From assembly GCA_013398015.1 (NCBI GenBank), contig VZRR01012727.1, forward strand, positions 1,341,901 to 1,405,900: a DNA stretch of 64,000 nt, written 5' to 3'. Below are positions 45,374 to 59,425 of the stretch, one piece after another; the first letter of the stretch is position 1, and the number at the start of each line of letters is the position of its first letter. The notes below the pieces were generated by a model. That model worked only from the letters and a program-made list of their open reading frames with translations, was not told the DNA's origin and made no database searches. The translations under genes and the position numbers were made by a program. This stretch comes from Oreocharis arfaki (Eukaryota; Chordata; Aves; Passeriformes; Paramythiidae).

Positions 45374-46934
45374 TTCTACCTTGTATTTCTGTAGAGTCAT
45401 AGTTAAACTGTACATAAACTGTAAAAATAATTTTCTCTGTTCAATAAGTTAATCTGTTATGATTTTGCATGGAAAAAGAAAGTTCTAGAGCAAGGCACTG
45501 TAAGTTTTAAGCTGAGCCTTACATTTCACTCCAATCTGAATAGCAAGCATATAAAAACTTCATTAGTGGGTAATTGGCTTCTTGTGTCTTACTGTTCCCA
45601 TAGCAAATCCCTCATTTGGAAAGTATAAAACTAAGTGCTTCATCAGTTTTCATGGGTGAAATACACAAGGAAATGCAGCCTTGATGAGAACTATTTTGCC
45701 AGCAAGCATAACCAAGCTAGGAACATGTTCCCTGGGACAGGATTGAGACTTGCATAATTTCTTCTGTGTTGTTGGGGGCTTAGGGAAGGGTTTAGGATAA
45801 CTACCTGATTTTTTCTTTAGTTGTTGCTGATGGTATTTACTCTGTGTTGAGTACAATGTGGTTTCTTGGCAGTCTACAAAGCATCTACAGCTAATTGCCA
45901 AACCGTACAAGCTCAGCGGGCATTTTGATTTAGCATAAGCCCAGGTAACACTTTTTTTTCTCTTGCTGTTATATGATACATGAAAGATTTAGTTCAAAGA
46001 AAAATTGTACAGTGCTAAGTGATCCATTACCGTGCCTGGCATTGCCACAATAATTATCCTCTGGAAACAAAATGTCCTTGAAATCTCAGGTCATTATGGT
46101 TCTTTCAGCATCAAGTCTTCTGCAGTTGGTACAAAGTACAAGCGGTACAGACAAAATTTAACTATATTAATCCCTTTTGTTCCCATGCTTATTCATGCTA
46201 CATTTTCTTGCCAGTTAATAGAGTATCCCACATAGGTTAAAAAGCTGACTTTAACTTGAATTAAAGACAGCATCAATCAAAGAATAAGCACTTGCTCACC
46301 TCTGTTGAGACTGTATAGAATTGGCAAATGCAACTGCTTAGATTTGTCCAGGAAAACAGTATATTTATCAAATAAATAGTTTTGAATTGTTGGGAATTAA
46401 GAAGTAGCTTTGTGCAAGAAGGTTTGGTGTTGGAGGAGGTGCTTTCATCTTAAAATACTTGTTCTCCAGCTCAAAATCTTCCCTTCTGAGATACAGTGAA
46501 ACTAGAAATGACGGATACTTGACTCAAGTACTATTTAAACAATAAGCAGATAGGGAATCTATTCTTAAGCAGTTAGCTGCCAACTAAACAGAAATAAAAC
46601 TACATAAAAATAGCATGCAAGTTTTAATACCTGGCTGAGTTATTTCAGTTTATTCCCAATATATTCCTTAAGAGCTGATCACTGTAAGTACCCAGTTGTA
46701 AATCTAGTAGCACATACATTCACATCCTCTTCCAAACAGCTGCCTTTACTTTGGCCACAACATTTTTGTTAAGGTAAATGTCTCTCTCTCTAGGAATTTT
46801 ATAGCTAATTTGCCAGGGGTTCATAGTGCATGACACTGCTGAAACATGACCCGTGCTGTCATTCTTCCTTTTTGTATCCCAGATGTGTCAGTGATGGGTG
46901 GGACCTAGGGAAGAACCCACAAAGCCTATACTTC

Positions 46935-47258
46935 CTCTAGTCTGAGATTTTTCTGTATTTTATTGCCAATCACCACATACACACAAATGTTTTAAATTAG
47001 GCTGTGAAGTGAAAGGGTTATAAGATTGCCTAGAGACTCCAACACGTTTTCTAGCCAACAGTGCTGAATAAAGTCCATTGCTGGAACCGTTGCCAAGAAA
47101 TTCTTTCACATAGGCCATGAAAAGACCACCCCGGTCTCTCGATTCAGGGCTCTCTGGGGCATTAATCAGCTGGAGGCTGGCTGTGCTATTATGGATGTTT
47201 GACATGTGAATCATGTTGATCAGGCTTCTTCCCTTGCGTCCTCTCTGAAGTGCAGCAA
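46935..47258 (-). other. Candidate minus-strand 3' terminal exon, unknown product
   Basis: On the minus strand a pyrimidine-rich acceptor (CTTCTCTCCACATTTCAG) is followed by about 99 open codons (RGRKGRSLINMIHM near the start, GGLFMAYVKEFLGNGSSNG later). The reading ends in a TAA that overlaps an AATAAA signal. The composition looks protein-like, with a basic site ARKR. I recognise no family. It may be chance, a lncRNA end or a lineage-specific transcript. Confidence 0.25.
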
Positions 47259-50200
47259 CTGAAATGTGGAGAGAAGGAGGTCAGATCCACTCTTGACTGT
47301 ATCAACCTGCCTTGTTCCGTCTGGGAAGTTCAGTGCAGGGAAGGGTGGACACCACCTCTGCTTGGGTTTTGTTCTCTGGAATGTTCTGTAGGCAGACATG
47401 AGCTGAATAACAACGATCTTGGCCATTGCCATCTTTTTCCAGGGGATTCATACAGTGTGCAAGTTGCAGAGAGCTGTATGGCTACAGACTCCACAGAACA
47501 GCTTTCCTCATGGAATGCTAGTAGTGCACCTCAGTGCAGCCCTGAGGTGAAATCAGCAGGGATCAGGAACAAGACACTCGCTGCTGTCACAATAAAGCAG
47601 AAATGCTAGGTCTGTTAATTCTGAACTCAGTACTAGGCCAGCTCTACAGGTAGATTCACAGGTGCACTGCATTGCCTTCACACTTTGAAAAGTGTGGCAC
47701 CTGAAGAAATCCTTGGGGAGAGGGAAATTGCCGAGTATTTTCCTGCCATCCGTGCTTGCTCTACCCCATCCACTAGTGCCTGGCAGCTCAGGGGAGAGGA
47801 GGGAGGGTGAGAGGAAAGCTGAACCAAAGAAAATAGCACAGGAGGAAATATCTGTCTGCCCTCTATTGATGTAAGTCTTAAGCAGTGCTACAAAATTACT
47901 GCAAATGAAAGCTGTACCCCCTGCCTGAAACTGTGCAAAGAAGAAACAAGGACTTAACAGATTTATTTTCTGTTGTTTTGGGTGATGTTTTCAACAGAGC
48001 ACATTAAACCTTTTGCAATAACACAGTAGCATCAAAAAGGTATTTTCTTTTAAACAAGGCAAGAACTGGGGAGAAATGAAATATATTTTATTAGTTCAGT
48101 TGCTGTATGTCACCACTGGAAATAAAAACAGTGCCCTAGCTCTGGGAATGTGACCTTGAGAAGAATTCATGTGCCCAAAATCATCTTTATTTTTCCAGCC
48201 GTATCAGCTGGTTAGTAAAAGATATTGCCTCTCCCAATAAATCTCGCCTTATTTATTGCCTTAGACCATCGTAACTGCAACAACATTATCAAATTATCAA
48301 GTAAAACAAGCATAACCAGACTTTCCTGTACAGAAATAATCTCTGTTCTCAAATTTGTATTATGAAAATGTATAGAGTAAACAGCATGAAAAGGTTTCTG
48401 TGTATCTTACATTGCTGCATTTCCATTGCACTGCCTGGTGAGAGACCTGTGAAGCTGCCGGTGCACCGTGAGTGCTGAGGCCCTGGTACGAGACAACAAC
48501 AATTTCAGTCATGGAGGGTAGCAGGGAGCTGATGTCACTGTCACTTTTTTCAGTCAACCAGAAACCAATTATCCCTGGCTGACAGGCCAAATTAAATCAT
48601 TGGGTAGAAGGAGATGCCAGCTATCCTCCCCTAGATTAGGTAATTGGGGCTTTATTACAGTCAGACCTGGTGCTGTTTTTTGGGCCACAGAATACACCTA
48701 GGAGCTATTCTGGTCTGTCTCTCTCTCTCTCCATCCTTTCCATAAGCATTAATGTATTTTTAATCCCTGGGAAATTTAGTTGCATTTTACATTAAAACTT
48801 CTAATCTTTTTATGTATGTAATATTAATAGATCCTTCTGTCTATCCAAGTTTATGGAGAACATGAAGTTAGGAGTTCTGCCATGGAAGGCCTCAGGTGAC
48901 AGCTTTGTACTGATCTATACGTGAGATCCCAGGTTTTTTATCTAATACTCTTGCAAGAATATAGAAAGTTTTTAGCTTGTATTTCTTTGAAACTTAAGGG
49001 CATGTTTGACATAGTATCAGGCTGATTTACTAGGGGGCTGCCAAGCTCACTGTATGGGTTGTTTGGAGCTGAAGAAATTAGGCACTAAGGATTCAAAGTC
49101 CACTCTTGTTCAGGTCGGCACCTACTTGTGGCCCTCCAAGGTCTTCAGGAATGTATTGCTTGCAATGACACAAGGAAGAGGTACTGAACTAACTACTTCA
49201 TTTAAATTACCAAATTTAAAAGCTTCTTACATTGCCCAGTAGAAAGCAGAATTTGGTACACAGTCCAGGATATACGTGCATGTAGAAACCTGGGTGTGGA
49301 ATGGGCTCAGTAGTTTTTGTTTAAGAGAAAAAAAATACGTTTGCTATTGAAGACTTTTCAGAAATAGAGTATAATGCATAGAAGTTTCTGAACAGGGTAA
49401 AAAAATTGGAAGGCTGATGATGGTAATTTGTTGGAAGGTTAGCACATGAAGCTGACAAATTACCAGCACCCATTAAGCCTTTGTGCCTTGTCCTGGGTTG
49501 CCCTTCAGATCTAGTCTAAGAATTAATTATAAGGACAGCTAGAAGCACTCAGATAGGCCTCTCAGCTCAGGGTTTATCAAGGCTTCCCAGAGCTCTTCTT
49601 CCCTTTGTGATGAACCTTGACATGGTTACAGTTGTCAGGGAATCAAACTCCATCTCTCTGCTAGAGAGGCAGGGTACTTCAAGGTGTAGGAGAGATTAAA
49701 ATGCTATTCTGCACCCTCCTGGATCACTATCCATGTAATTTGTAGATGCTATTTGTTTTGAATTATAAAGTCAAAAGTATGTCTAATCTACAACACATTT
49801 TTCCCCAGAGACACAATTGCAGAAACTGAAGGATGCTCTAGCGTTAGATGAGCATTTTAACTGTCTTTGTTTATTTGTTTGAATTTACATATTCCGTGAT
49901 GTATTGCCCATTTACTCACAGTCAGGATAAAAGGCTGCAGTTGTGAAGCTTACGAGTCTTGTGAAACTGTTAGAAACAAACATTAAATAATGAAAGCATT
50001 ATATCTGTTTCTGGAGCAACACTATATTGTAAGTGAGAATTTCAGGACCCTATTTTATTTTAGGTGACATTCATTATCTGTTCTCTTAGTTTCATTTGAA
50101 TACTAATTACAACATTTTCCCAAGAAAATATAATTAGGTTCTGATATCAAGAGGCAGACTACAAGTAAATTAATTAGGCTTTGAGGCCACTATTGAAAAC

Positions 50201-50636
50201 CTGGAGCAAGACAAACGTGCCTCCAGTCAAAAAAGCAAGCACACAACACAGAAAAGGTGTTTTAACCAAAAAAATAAGGAAATATAGAATTAATTCTGCT
50301 TTGTTAGCAATCCAACGCACATAAACAGTCAGCTTGTACAACATACTTGTATGAGAAATGGCTACAGGTAAGTTATTTTTAAGGAATGATACTAACCAAA
50401 TAAAAAACCTAACAACAATTAAATGACAACTGAGTTAGTAAAATGTCTGTACAAATGCAGTAGCAGGAGAAGAACTTCTCGTGGTCATTCCAAAGTAAGC
50501 ATAACCCTATGAAATAATCCTATAACAATCGCCTTGTAACAAGGACCTTCCCAAATGAAAAAATGAACCACACCAACGTGCTGCCTGGGGTGTCACTGGA
50601 GATGAACCCCTCTCAGTGAATTTCAGTACATTATGA

Positions 50637-50674
50637 TTGGTTGTACATGTCTCTTTTGGTTGTACATGTCTCTT
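50637..50674. repeat. 19-base direct repeat, two copies
   Basis: TTGGTTGTACATGTCTCTT occurs at 50637 and again immediately at 50656. Confidence 0.9.
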
Positions 50675-51321
50675 ATATCCCAAGGGAATAGGGATCCTTT
50701 GGAAGGGAAGAAGCATTCATTTCCAAAACAGCTGAGAGGGAGAACTCTAGTCTAAGAATTAATTTCCCTTTATTAGGCAAAACTGATAAGAGCACTGTAA
50801 CCCTTCAAAAGGCTACTTGCTTTTTTTCTGGAGGAGTTAAGGTTGTTCATCCTTTTTTGTAGCTGAATTTTATGCCACCCATTCATTAGCCAACCTCAGC
50901 CACAACAACCATGGATGCTTTTAGTGCTGTTGGGTTCTGTGGCAAAAGGGCTGACAGGAACCTGGGTGCCTTTACATGCTAAAGATCTGATATTGCTTTT
51001 CTTCTTCTGAGTGTTTTTTAAATTCTGTTTCCACTAGTGCATGTTATTTGAATCAAGACATGGAGAAGGGACTTCAAAGTAAATCTGGGAGTGAGGCTGC
51101 TTTCTTCTCCTTTGAAAATATTTTCCTTTTTCTGAACTAAACTCCAGATTGAAATCTTTAATATTTGTTTATTACCTTGAAAATATGTGATATCAGAAGT
51201 GGCTTGGATTAGTTGAAAGGTTTGGTGGGAGGAATCTTAATTTATGTTTCAAACTTTTCAAAACACCTTAAAATTATTTTACTTGTTCCAAGGAAAAAAA
51301 AAATAGCAAGAAGGTTATACC

Positions 51322-51359
51322 TTTTAAAATTGCCGAAACCTTTTTCAGCAATTTTAAAA
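51322..51359. repeat. Hairpin-forming inverted repeat
   Basis: The arms TTTTAAAATTGC and GCAATTTTAAAA are perfect 12-base complements. Four more inner pairs (GAAA with TTTC) follow after one mismatch, with a 4-base loop. Confidence 0.88.
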
Positions 51360-54300
51360 TAAAATATGCTTAAAAAAACCCCACAACTACATACACACAC
51401 AACACACAGGGAATAAAGTACAAAACCTCACCATCTTCCTTCTGAAAGGCTTCAAAAATTTCTGGCCAGCTCCACTTCAAAGACAAGGTGGTTTGTCTAA
51501 CTCTGAATTTCTGCTCAGTGTTTGGAAAACAGCTCTCACATTTAAGTGGCATGCAGTACAAAACAATTGTACTTACTTTTACTCATGATAAATGTGAGTG
51601 GATAAATCCACCTATTTTTGCTACAGAACATGTAAAATTTGCATCAATTTGGCAAGATAGAAAATTTTTCCTTCCTGTCTTGAATTACAAGAATAAAACC
51701 TATTTTCAGAATCACTGTGGCTTCTGACACATAGAAAGTATGGTCCTAAAGAAATGCCAAAGTGTTAGAGAGTCACTCTGAGTGAGCACAAATAGTGCAG
51801 CCCACTAGACTCATTATTTCCATAGCTTCTTAAGGAGGCAAGAGCAAATACAGTCCATCCTGTATGCCCAGCCTCCAGAAAGTGAATTCCATTTCTTGAA
51901 CAGTTGTGATTGCCATGTCAGAATGGAATTTGGTGTAATTCTTGTGGGTTATTGGTTTCCCAGCTTATTTAAAGACAGTGTTATACAAGCACATGTTATA
52001 TTAATCTGCTTCATCAAATTAATACTGAAGTCTGACTGCTGCTGCAGGAGTCGAGGGGGGTCAAGGTTAACACGGCTCATGTTTAGCCATTCTTCAGTAG
52101 TCAGATGCTGCCACAGACTGTTTCATTCACTCCAATTAATCTTATTTTGGAAGAGTGAGCTGTATGAGCTGTATTTTTAGACTACAGTTCATTTAGCAAC
52201 TTGCAGGGCTACATTTTTGGAAGAGCTCAGCATTTCCCGTTCTTCAGGCATGTGAGCCATGCCCGTAGGTTTAGCTGGGGACTAAAAGTCTTTCAGAAGT
52301 GCTGTGGGGATGTGGAGCTCCTTGTCACTCTGCCACACCAGTGGGTAACATCCTCAATTCTGAGCACAGTTGAAAGCTGAGAGGAAATCTTACCCTGCCA
52401 GCACGAGGAGCTGCTGCAACACGTACAGGACATGCTGCTGTGGGGATTTCTTGGGTTTTACTGTGAACATATCCTTTTGAAACAACTTGCTTATAGTCAA
52501 GGCACTGAAGATGCAGTTTCTGACAACAAAATTGTGTTTCTTTGATAATTGTAATTACATTAGAAGTGCTGGCTTAGAGATTCTTGTACCCCAGAAACTG
52601 AGAAACTCTCAGATTTACACATCTTACTTCCACAAAACTATGTTTGGTGAATGTTGGTGTTAAATTCAAAACCGGGTGTGAAGAACCAGACCTCTCGGCA
52701 GCTGCCCGTGCACAACAACAAGCATATTCACCCAGGCTCTCAGTGTATTGGAAGAAGTTACTATAAAAATGACATTAAGAAAAAAAAAAAAAAAGAAGAA
52801 AAAAAGTGAAAAATATTTGGTATCCAGGAAAATGGAAAGCACTGCATGAAGTTCAACACATGCAAAGATCTCAGCCTGCCCACACACAGAAATTAAGGTG
52901 CAGTTCAGGAACAAACCCAGTGATTTGAGGGACTTTCTGGATACTTGAAGAATATAAGTCAGTTACAGTAGAATGTCTCCTCCTTCCCCATTTCACATCC
53001 AACATGATGCTTAGAGGTCAAACTGTGCCACCTCCACCCAGAGGGTGTTTTCCTTTCAGTGGCATGGGAACATGGTGACATCACATACATCATCATCACT
53101 GTGGTCAGCATCACCACCAGTAGTTCAACTAGGTGTGAGATAATAGAAATCAGCACAAGTTTGGAAGCCAGAATATTTCATTTTACCTTGTGAACAATGT
53201 AATTCAAACTGACAAACTTTCAGGATTTAGTTCAGTACAAAACTGCAGTCTTTGAGAAAGGCTTTGGCATTAAGATGAATGCTGTCTTACCCAATCTTAG
53301 CAGAAACTTGAAATCCCTTTGGGGCACCTACTGCTGCTTATTGTTCCCATAATATTATCTAATACTTTAACACAGAGGCCAAGATTTCCAAGAGGAACTT
53401 AGTGCTTGCCAGGATCCACACCGAGACACTTCAGAGATGCCTACAGGGAAATTTTGCTTTGTGCTCTCTGGAAGTCACATCCTTCAACTGAAAACCTGCA
53501 AATCCAGGAGATCCAAATCGTCAGATGCTTTTCAAAACCTTGTCACACTCAGTATACAATGACTGAATACAGAAAAGGGGAAAAAAATATAAGGGATATT
53601 AGAGATCATGAAAAATTAAGAAACTTCTGTGTTTGCCTGTTACAAAAGTGACTTTTTGAGCATTATGGTGTTTTGCATTGCAAATTTCACTACCTCAAAA
53701 TGATTAATCACTACAAGTACAGTGAAGCAAAAACAGGGAAAGAAATAGTTTCCTGTCCCTCAGCCCAGTGCTTGGCCTTTGAAACCAGATGTGTTGTCAC
53801 CTTCTCCTATTTGCAAAGACCAAAATTCTATCAGCAGTTTTAGAAGCATCCCCTCCTTCCCAGCCTCTCCATATGGCTGTGATCATCATCCTGCCCTGTC
53901 CCTAGGACAATTACAGTGTTTGCCAGAAGTAAAATGTTTACATATAGAGCATGTGTTAAAACCAAGCATCTTAGGTTACTAATCCTGCCTTCCTGAGTCT
54001 TGCTCTTTCTCCTTCTCTACACCGTTGGGTCTGAATTCCTTCTAAAACCACTTTGTATTGATCAGATGATCAGAAATCATGCTACAAAGCTGTGCAAATC
54101 TTTTCCATATATCTTTGAAACTGTGGCTGAACTATACAGCTATGTCTTTTGTAACAGACTGGATTTTCAGTTTAATTCCAATACTTTCATGTTTAGGTCT
54201 TTATGGTTTGTAGTATGAGGTATCTTGCTCTGAAGGAAATTTAAAAACAGAATTAGAAGAGGATTTGTAAGACTGTTAATATGTCTATCTGCTGAAGTGA

Positions 54301-56019
54301 AAGGCATAGAGGGAAAAATAAATGTACAACCCATTTAGATCTTAATATATCAGTGCTTTTGTAAAAACACAATTTGCCTCATTTTCTCAAGCACTCCTAT
54401 AACCTTGACACACGCAGGAAGCTTATTGGTACAGACAGAAACTTCCTGATTAGATGGTTCATTAGCTGCAAGGTACAGAATACTAATTGCCAATTTTCAT
54501 CTGCATTGACAAGGCCTGACCTGGCATTCATCTGATTGAAACTGCTTCCCTGGTGATGCCTCTTGCTTCCCTGCTTCCCTGATCCCTGCGAGAAAGCCAC
54601 ACACAATGCCATAAAAACATGTTACTTCATAAAAATTTATCAAAGAATAAGTGAATCACACACATTATTGACTTCTGCAGATCCCAGGGGAATCCTGTCC
54701 TACCTTACACAGCCACTTTGTTTTGCCTGCCTAGGTATAAAATACTCAGGAGAGACTTCATATGAAAACCAAACCAGTTTTTACTGCTCCCACCATTTCT
54801 ATCACATCCAAAATTAGATATATTTGAGCAAATCAGCTTGACACTCCTGTAATCTTTGGTTAAATTTGTGTTTTAGGTCAGCAGGTAGAAATCCCCAATT
54901 ACTCAGTAGGAAAGTGGCTAGCTACCATGAGAATCAAAAAAGTAGTCATCATTTCAAAAAATATATTACATTTAAGGAAGCAATACGCTTGGCAGGTCTT
55001 ACAAAATAATTTTACATTTCCAGATAAAGCCCTTCAGTTTCATAAAACCATTAGTAATCTGAAAATGGACAGAACTGGAAGCTTGTGCTCTGGTGCTTTA
55101 CTCCAGGTGAGAAAGAAATAAAAGGAGGAAAGCAAGAGTTCAATTTCAAAACCCCAAATATCTTTACGCCCTAATAAAAATGAAAAGAAAGCTCAAAAGA
55201 AGTAACATTTATAGACTAAGACATAGTCTAAGACTAAATATAGTCATAAAATTTTTGTCTGTGGAGAAGTATGGGCAAAAGAAGATTCCAGTTCTCTCTT
55301 GCCTCATTCTTTTGTGGGTTTTTTAACTTTGCAACTGTTGTGGGAAATCAATGCAAACAGAAGAGTTGTTCTTGTTGCAAGGAGCCTAATTAAAATGCAA
55401 ATAGATCTATAGTGGTTTTGTTAATGAGGTAAACGGCTTCCTCTTACATACAACTGTCTGTCTACAAGACCTTTTAGCCATCCTTTATTCATATTGGTTC
55501 ATCCATTGCCTTGGGTTGTCCATTCATAATCACCCAAAGTGCAACAAGATAAAGAAAAAACATTCTCTATGAGCTGTTTAATGAAGAGGTACATAAAGCA
55601 CCATGAACGGGAAGCTGATCTGGATGATTTGGTCAGGTTGATTGTTCTAGGAAACTCCATCATCCTGAGTTTTCAATAAATACTTCATAATGTATTTTAA
55701 TGCCCAAACCATGATGTCAAACCAGAGTGACTTCATGCTTTAATGCTCCATAAGTTTTCATAAATGAAGCTCTCCCATTGGTGAACTGGGAGCACCAGTG
55801 AAATTTAGAATCCCGGTTTCATCTCTGATGAGAAATTCAGCAAGATCTTAAGAGAAGATGCACACAAGAAGCACTGCTGAACACGAGTAAGAAAATCAAA
55901 GACCCTAGGAAAAATAGACTCTTTTATAAATAGAGGCTTTCTTCATTAGGTATACAAAACTGGGGACTGAGCAAATATAGGCTGGAGCTTGTGCAGGAAA
56001 TCTAATGCTGTCTTCAGAG

Positions 56020-56150
56020 AATCACAGGAATATATGGTGGGAGGGGACCACCTGCTGAAAGCACATCTAGTTTGGGCAGGTCACAAAGGGCCACTCTCCA
56101 GCTGAGTCCTGCGTACCCAGAACCTCGCTAGGGCAAATGGTATCTTTAGC
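56020..56150 (-). mobile_element. Possible very old CR1 remnant
   Basis: AGAATCACAGGAATATATGG, then GGGAGGGGACCACCTGCTGA and CAAAGGGCCACTCTCCAGCT, faintly follow the antisense CR1 3' end. The similarity is weak. Confidence 0.35.
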
Positions 56151-56881
56151 TCAGTCACTCTTCCACTCTTGCATGAAATCACCCACCTGTTCCTGACTAT
56201 TACCAGTGCCTTACTTGCCTGTGAACAAAGTGATTTAATAAAAGCTTCAGGTTAATCAGCAACAGGCATTTTGCAGACTCACATCTTCCACTTGCATCTT
56301 TTGCATTTTACATGAATTACTCATCTATTCTAATTTCTGTTAATTTTGTAGTTTACATTAAAACAACCAAAACATTTTACAGACTGGAAAAGAAGTCCCA
56401 ATTACTTAGGAAAATCACCTGTAGATATATTTGACCTAGAAGGCACAGAATGGCACCAATAAAAATTGCACTTTCAATTGGACCAACATTGAACAATCAG
56501 AAAACATTCCTAAGCATGAAGATACACAATTGATTAGTACTGCTGTCATCTGAAAATGGAAAACACTGCTTATACGAGGAACCAAAGATGTTAGATACTG
56601 AAATTAGCTGGACAGAGTTGCAGTAAAATGTTTTAGAAGAGATGACACTGACTAGTGTAGTCTGATACCGCACCACTCTGTCATTGCACGGAAGCAATCA
56701 GAACGGAAAAGGCAGCACTTGAGTGAAAGCAAATGACAACACAACCCCCTGTTTCATGAGAAAATAGCATAGCCTCTGACTTTTATGACTGCAGAATCTC
56801 ATCAAAGCTAAGCTCTACTGAGAAAGCATGGAAATTACATTTAGCAGCCACAGCTGTCAATGTACAAATGATATGCATGTG

Positions 56882-56925
56882 GAAATTCAAACCTCCTTCT
56901 GTAGGCAGAAATTCAAACCTCCTTC
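56882..56925. repeat. Two-copy 26-base-period repeat
   Basis: GAAATTCAAACCTCCTTC occurs at 56882 and 56908, with 8 bases between the copies. Confidence 0.9.
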
Positions 56926-59269
56926 AAGGAATTAGGGCAGTGATAAGTTAATTTAATTTATTCCCCATTAAATTCTGGGGTATGAATAGCTCACGAAGAA
57001 GAAGAAGAAACATTTGAAAAAAGGCATTGGGAAATGCAGAGATAGGTTTCAAACAGGTTTAAAAAAGCAGCTCTTTTGGCTATTCTGAAAGTGATTATAT
57101 TTTAAGAACTTTCAAAAGGCCTAGGATGTGTTCATACACTTGCTGTATGTTTTGCAATTACCACAGAGTTACATGGCAGGGTATTTAATTCCAATGTCAG
57201 GATATGTGTTAACACAATACATTTAAGTTCTCAAATTGGTGGCATATCCATATGTCTGAGAGCTGCTAAATTTGCTTAGAGTACAGATTTTACAGGTACT
57301 TGTGTATTTTTCAGAGAAATATCCAAATTTAATAGATGTGACTATCTTCTTGCAGTATTTACCATATATTTCCCAGAATTGAAAACTTTGTATTTGCTTA
57401 AATTTGGAGTCTATATTTCTAAATACTCACAGGATTTCTTTTTCAAATTGACTAGTACATGAATCCATAAAATATTGTTGTTCTAAGTTATATAGTGACA
57501 AATTCAAATAATAATGTACTTGAAGCAGGCAATCAGCACTGAGCTAAACTGCATAATTTAGCCCAACAAAAGAATTCCCAAATGACAGAGTGATATTTTC
57601 ATGCTCACATTGTAATGATTACATCTCTTACTGGATAATTTCAAACAGAAACTAAGTAGACAGATGGCAAGGAGAGGAAAACATCCAAACAAGTAAAATG
57701 TAAATATAAAAGAAAGGGGATTACAAATTGAAAGAGCTGAAAACTACAATTAGCCATCTTATTATATTTAACTTGATAGTTATCTAAGTACTTTCCACTA
57801 GGACCCCTGTTCATCATTGCTCACAGACCATGACATTTGGCCAGGAAATCCAGCCTGGGTTGCCATCAGAGAGAGCAGAGCTGGTGAATGGAGTAGGAAG
57901 GCTCAGGGGAGTGGGAGGGTGGAGGCTTCCTGGGAAGCCGATGATAGAGCTGCCGATGCCAGGAGAAGGAAGAGAGGGTCTGGAAAGATGTCAGCAGTGG
58001 GTGAGTGCAGCTACACATGAATGGGATGGGAAAGAGGGAGGAGCTGTGCTGCAGGAGAAATATTAAAATTAATCAGTTCACTGAGCTTAAGGAGGGATGT
58101 GAAGGTACCTACCTATTATAAACAGCTTTAGTGAATTCATGTTGGCATCAACAGTCTGCTCCCTACTCCTCTGAGGCCTTCAGCATATGCTTGACTTTCA
58201 GCTTGTACTTTGTTCAGTTAAGTGTACATGTAAAGTCAAACTCATTATCAGAGGCTTCCTGAACAGGGCATGAACATTCTGCTGAAGTAGGGAGGATAAA
58301 CACAACATCAAATGTACCGAGTGTTACCTGTTTGACAGTAACATAATGTAGCAATGACCAAGCAGATTTTTCAGGCTGTTCCTGGGCTTAGGAATGCCTG
58401 GATTCTCACTGAGGCAAGGAGGGCAAGTGCCAAGAGCCAAGGCCCGGGAGGACTGGTAGAGGTGAAGGTGATGGAAGGAGGAGATTCACTGCATAACAGG
58501 CAGCTCACCTCTGTCCTGGCCTCAGATCCAGAATGGCGCTGTGGCAATCATTGCTGTGGCACAGCTTCCCCACAGTGGACACACAAACTGAGTGTGTGAG
58601 GTGCCAGAGGGCCAGAGTTTGTACTGGATCATGGGATGAACACAGCTCCTGGGGCTGCTGCTGCCCGCCCTCACCTTCCCTTCTGCTAGACCAGGACAAG
58701 GATTTTATCTGTGAACAAAGCTGTGATCTGAGACAACGCTGGGCACAAACAGGACATTCCTGTGCCGTGCAGGGGTGAGGAGCCGCCGTGGCAGCTGGGA
58801 AAGGCTCCTCGAGGAAAGGCAGCAGCCACAGCTGTTTAACACCAGCCCTGGCTAAAAACAAATGGAGTCCAGCCCCTGCGGCCATCCCCTTCTCTCATCG
58901 ATCCTGCCATGACACCTCCTGGTCCTGTAAGTGACTGGCTCCTCCACGAGTAGTTCAAGATTATAGCACAGCCTGATGAAGCTCAGAGGTCCCGTGCCAG
59001 CTGCCACGAGTGTGCTTTTTAGTGAATCCAGTGTAAACAATACCAACAAAACAAAAAATTAATACTGAGGAAGACAACAGGCTAATATCTAACTAATATC
59101 TAAAAAGACGGAGAATGTGGATGTTTCATCTTTTCACCTCGTGCTAACGGTGTAAGATAACAGACAAAACTCAGAAAGCAGGAAGCGTTTGTGAGCTGAC
59201 TGTGCAAGAAAACGCCAAGTGTTCGCACAGTGAATTAGGAGGAGTAGCCAGGCTTTGGCGGCAGACAAT

Positions 59270-59425
59270 GAGCCATCAGGTTCGGGCACTCCGAGCGCTG
59301 TGCCGCGGCTGCGGTGCGGGGGCAGCCAGGCAGAGCAGAGCGCAGCATTCCCCGCGCCGTCCCCAGCGCACAGCCGGGGGAAGACTCCCGTCCAGCTCCC
59401 AGACAAATCTGCACCGGGTTTGAAA
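59270..59425 (+). promoter_or_regulatory. Small CpG island, likely CRB1 promoter
   Basis: This short island is rich in CpG (GTGCCGCGGCTGCGGTGCGG, CCCCGCGCCGTCCCCAGCGC) in otherwise AT-rich DNA. It lies about 230-390 bases upstream of the CRB1 start codon. I see no TATA box at a set distance. The ORFs crossing it are unconserved shadows. Confidence 0.65.

Larger units (their letters stand above)
44541..59200. other. Intergenic spacer between ZBTB41 and CRB1
   Basis: This AT-rich region of about 14.7 kb separates the divergent ZBTB41 and CRB1 genes. I recognise no gene. It contains inverted repeats at 45348-45373 and 51322-51359, a 19-base direct repeat at 50637-50674 and a two-copy 26-base repeat at 56882-56925. 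There is also an old possible CR1 remnant near 56020-56150, a poly-A tract near 52785 and one candidate minus-strand terminal exon (46935-47258). Confidence 0.7.

Noticed and set aside
47250..47609. 119-codon plus-strand ORF
   Set aside because: It has no start context or splice support, its composition is random-looking, and it overlaps the better minus-strand candidate on the opposite strand.
52666..52914. 82-codon minus-strand ORF with a phenylalanine run
   Set aside because: The phenylalanine run is simply a translated poly-A/T tract.
58505..58885. 126-codon minus-strand ORF and the overlapping plus-strand ORFs near 58.5 kb
   Set aside because: The sequence is locally GC-rich with few stops. 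No domain, splice sites or human counterpart is visible.
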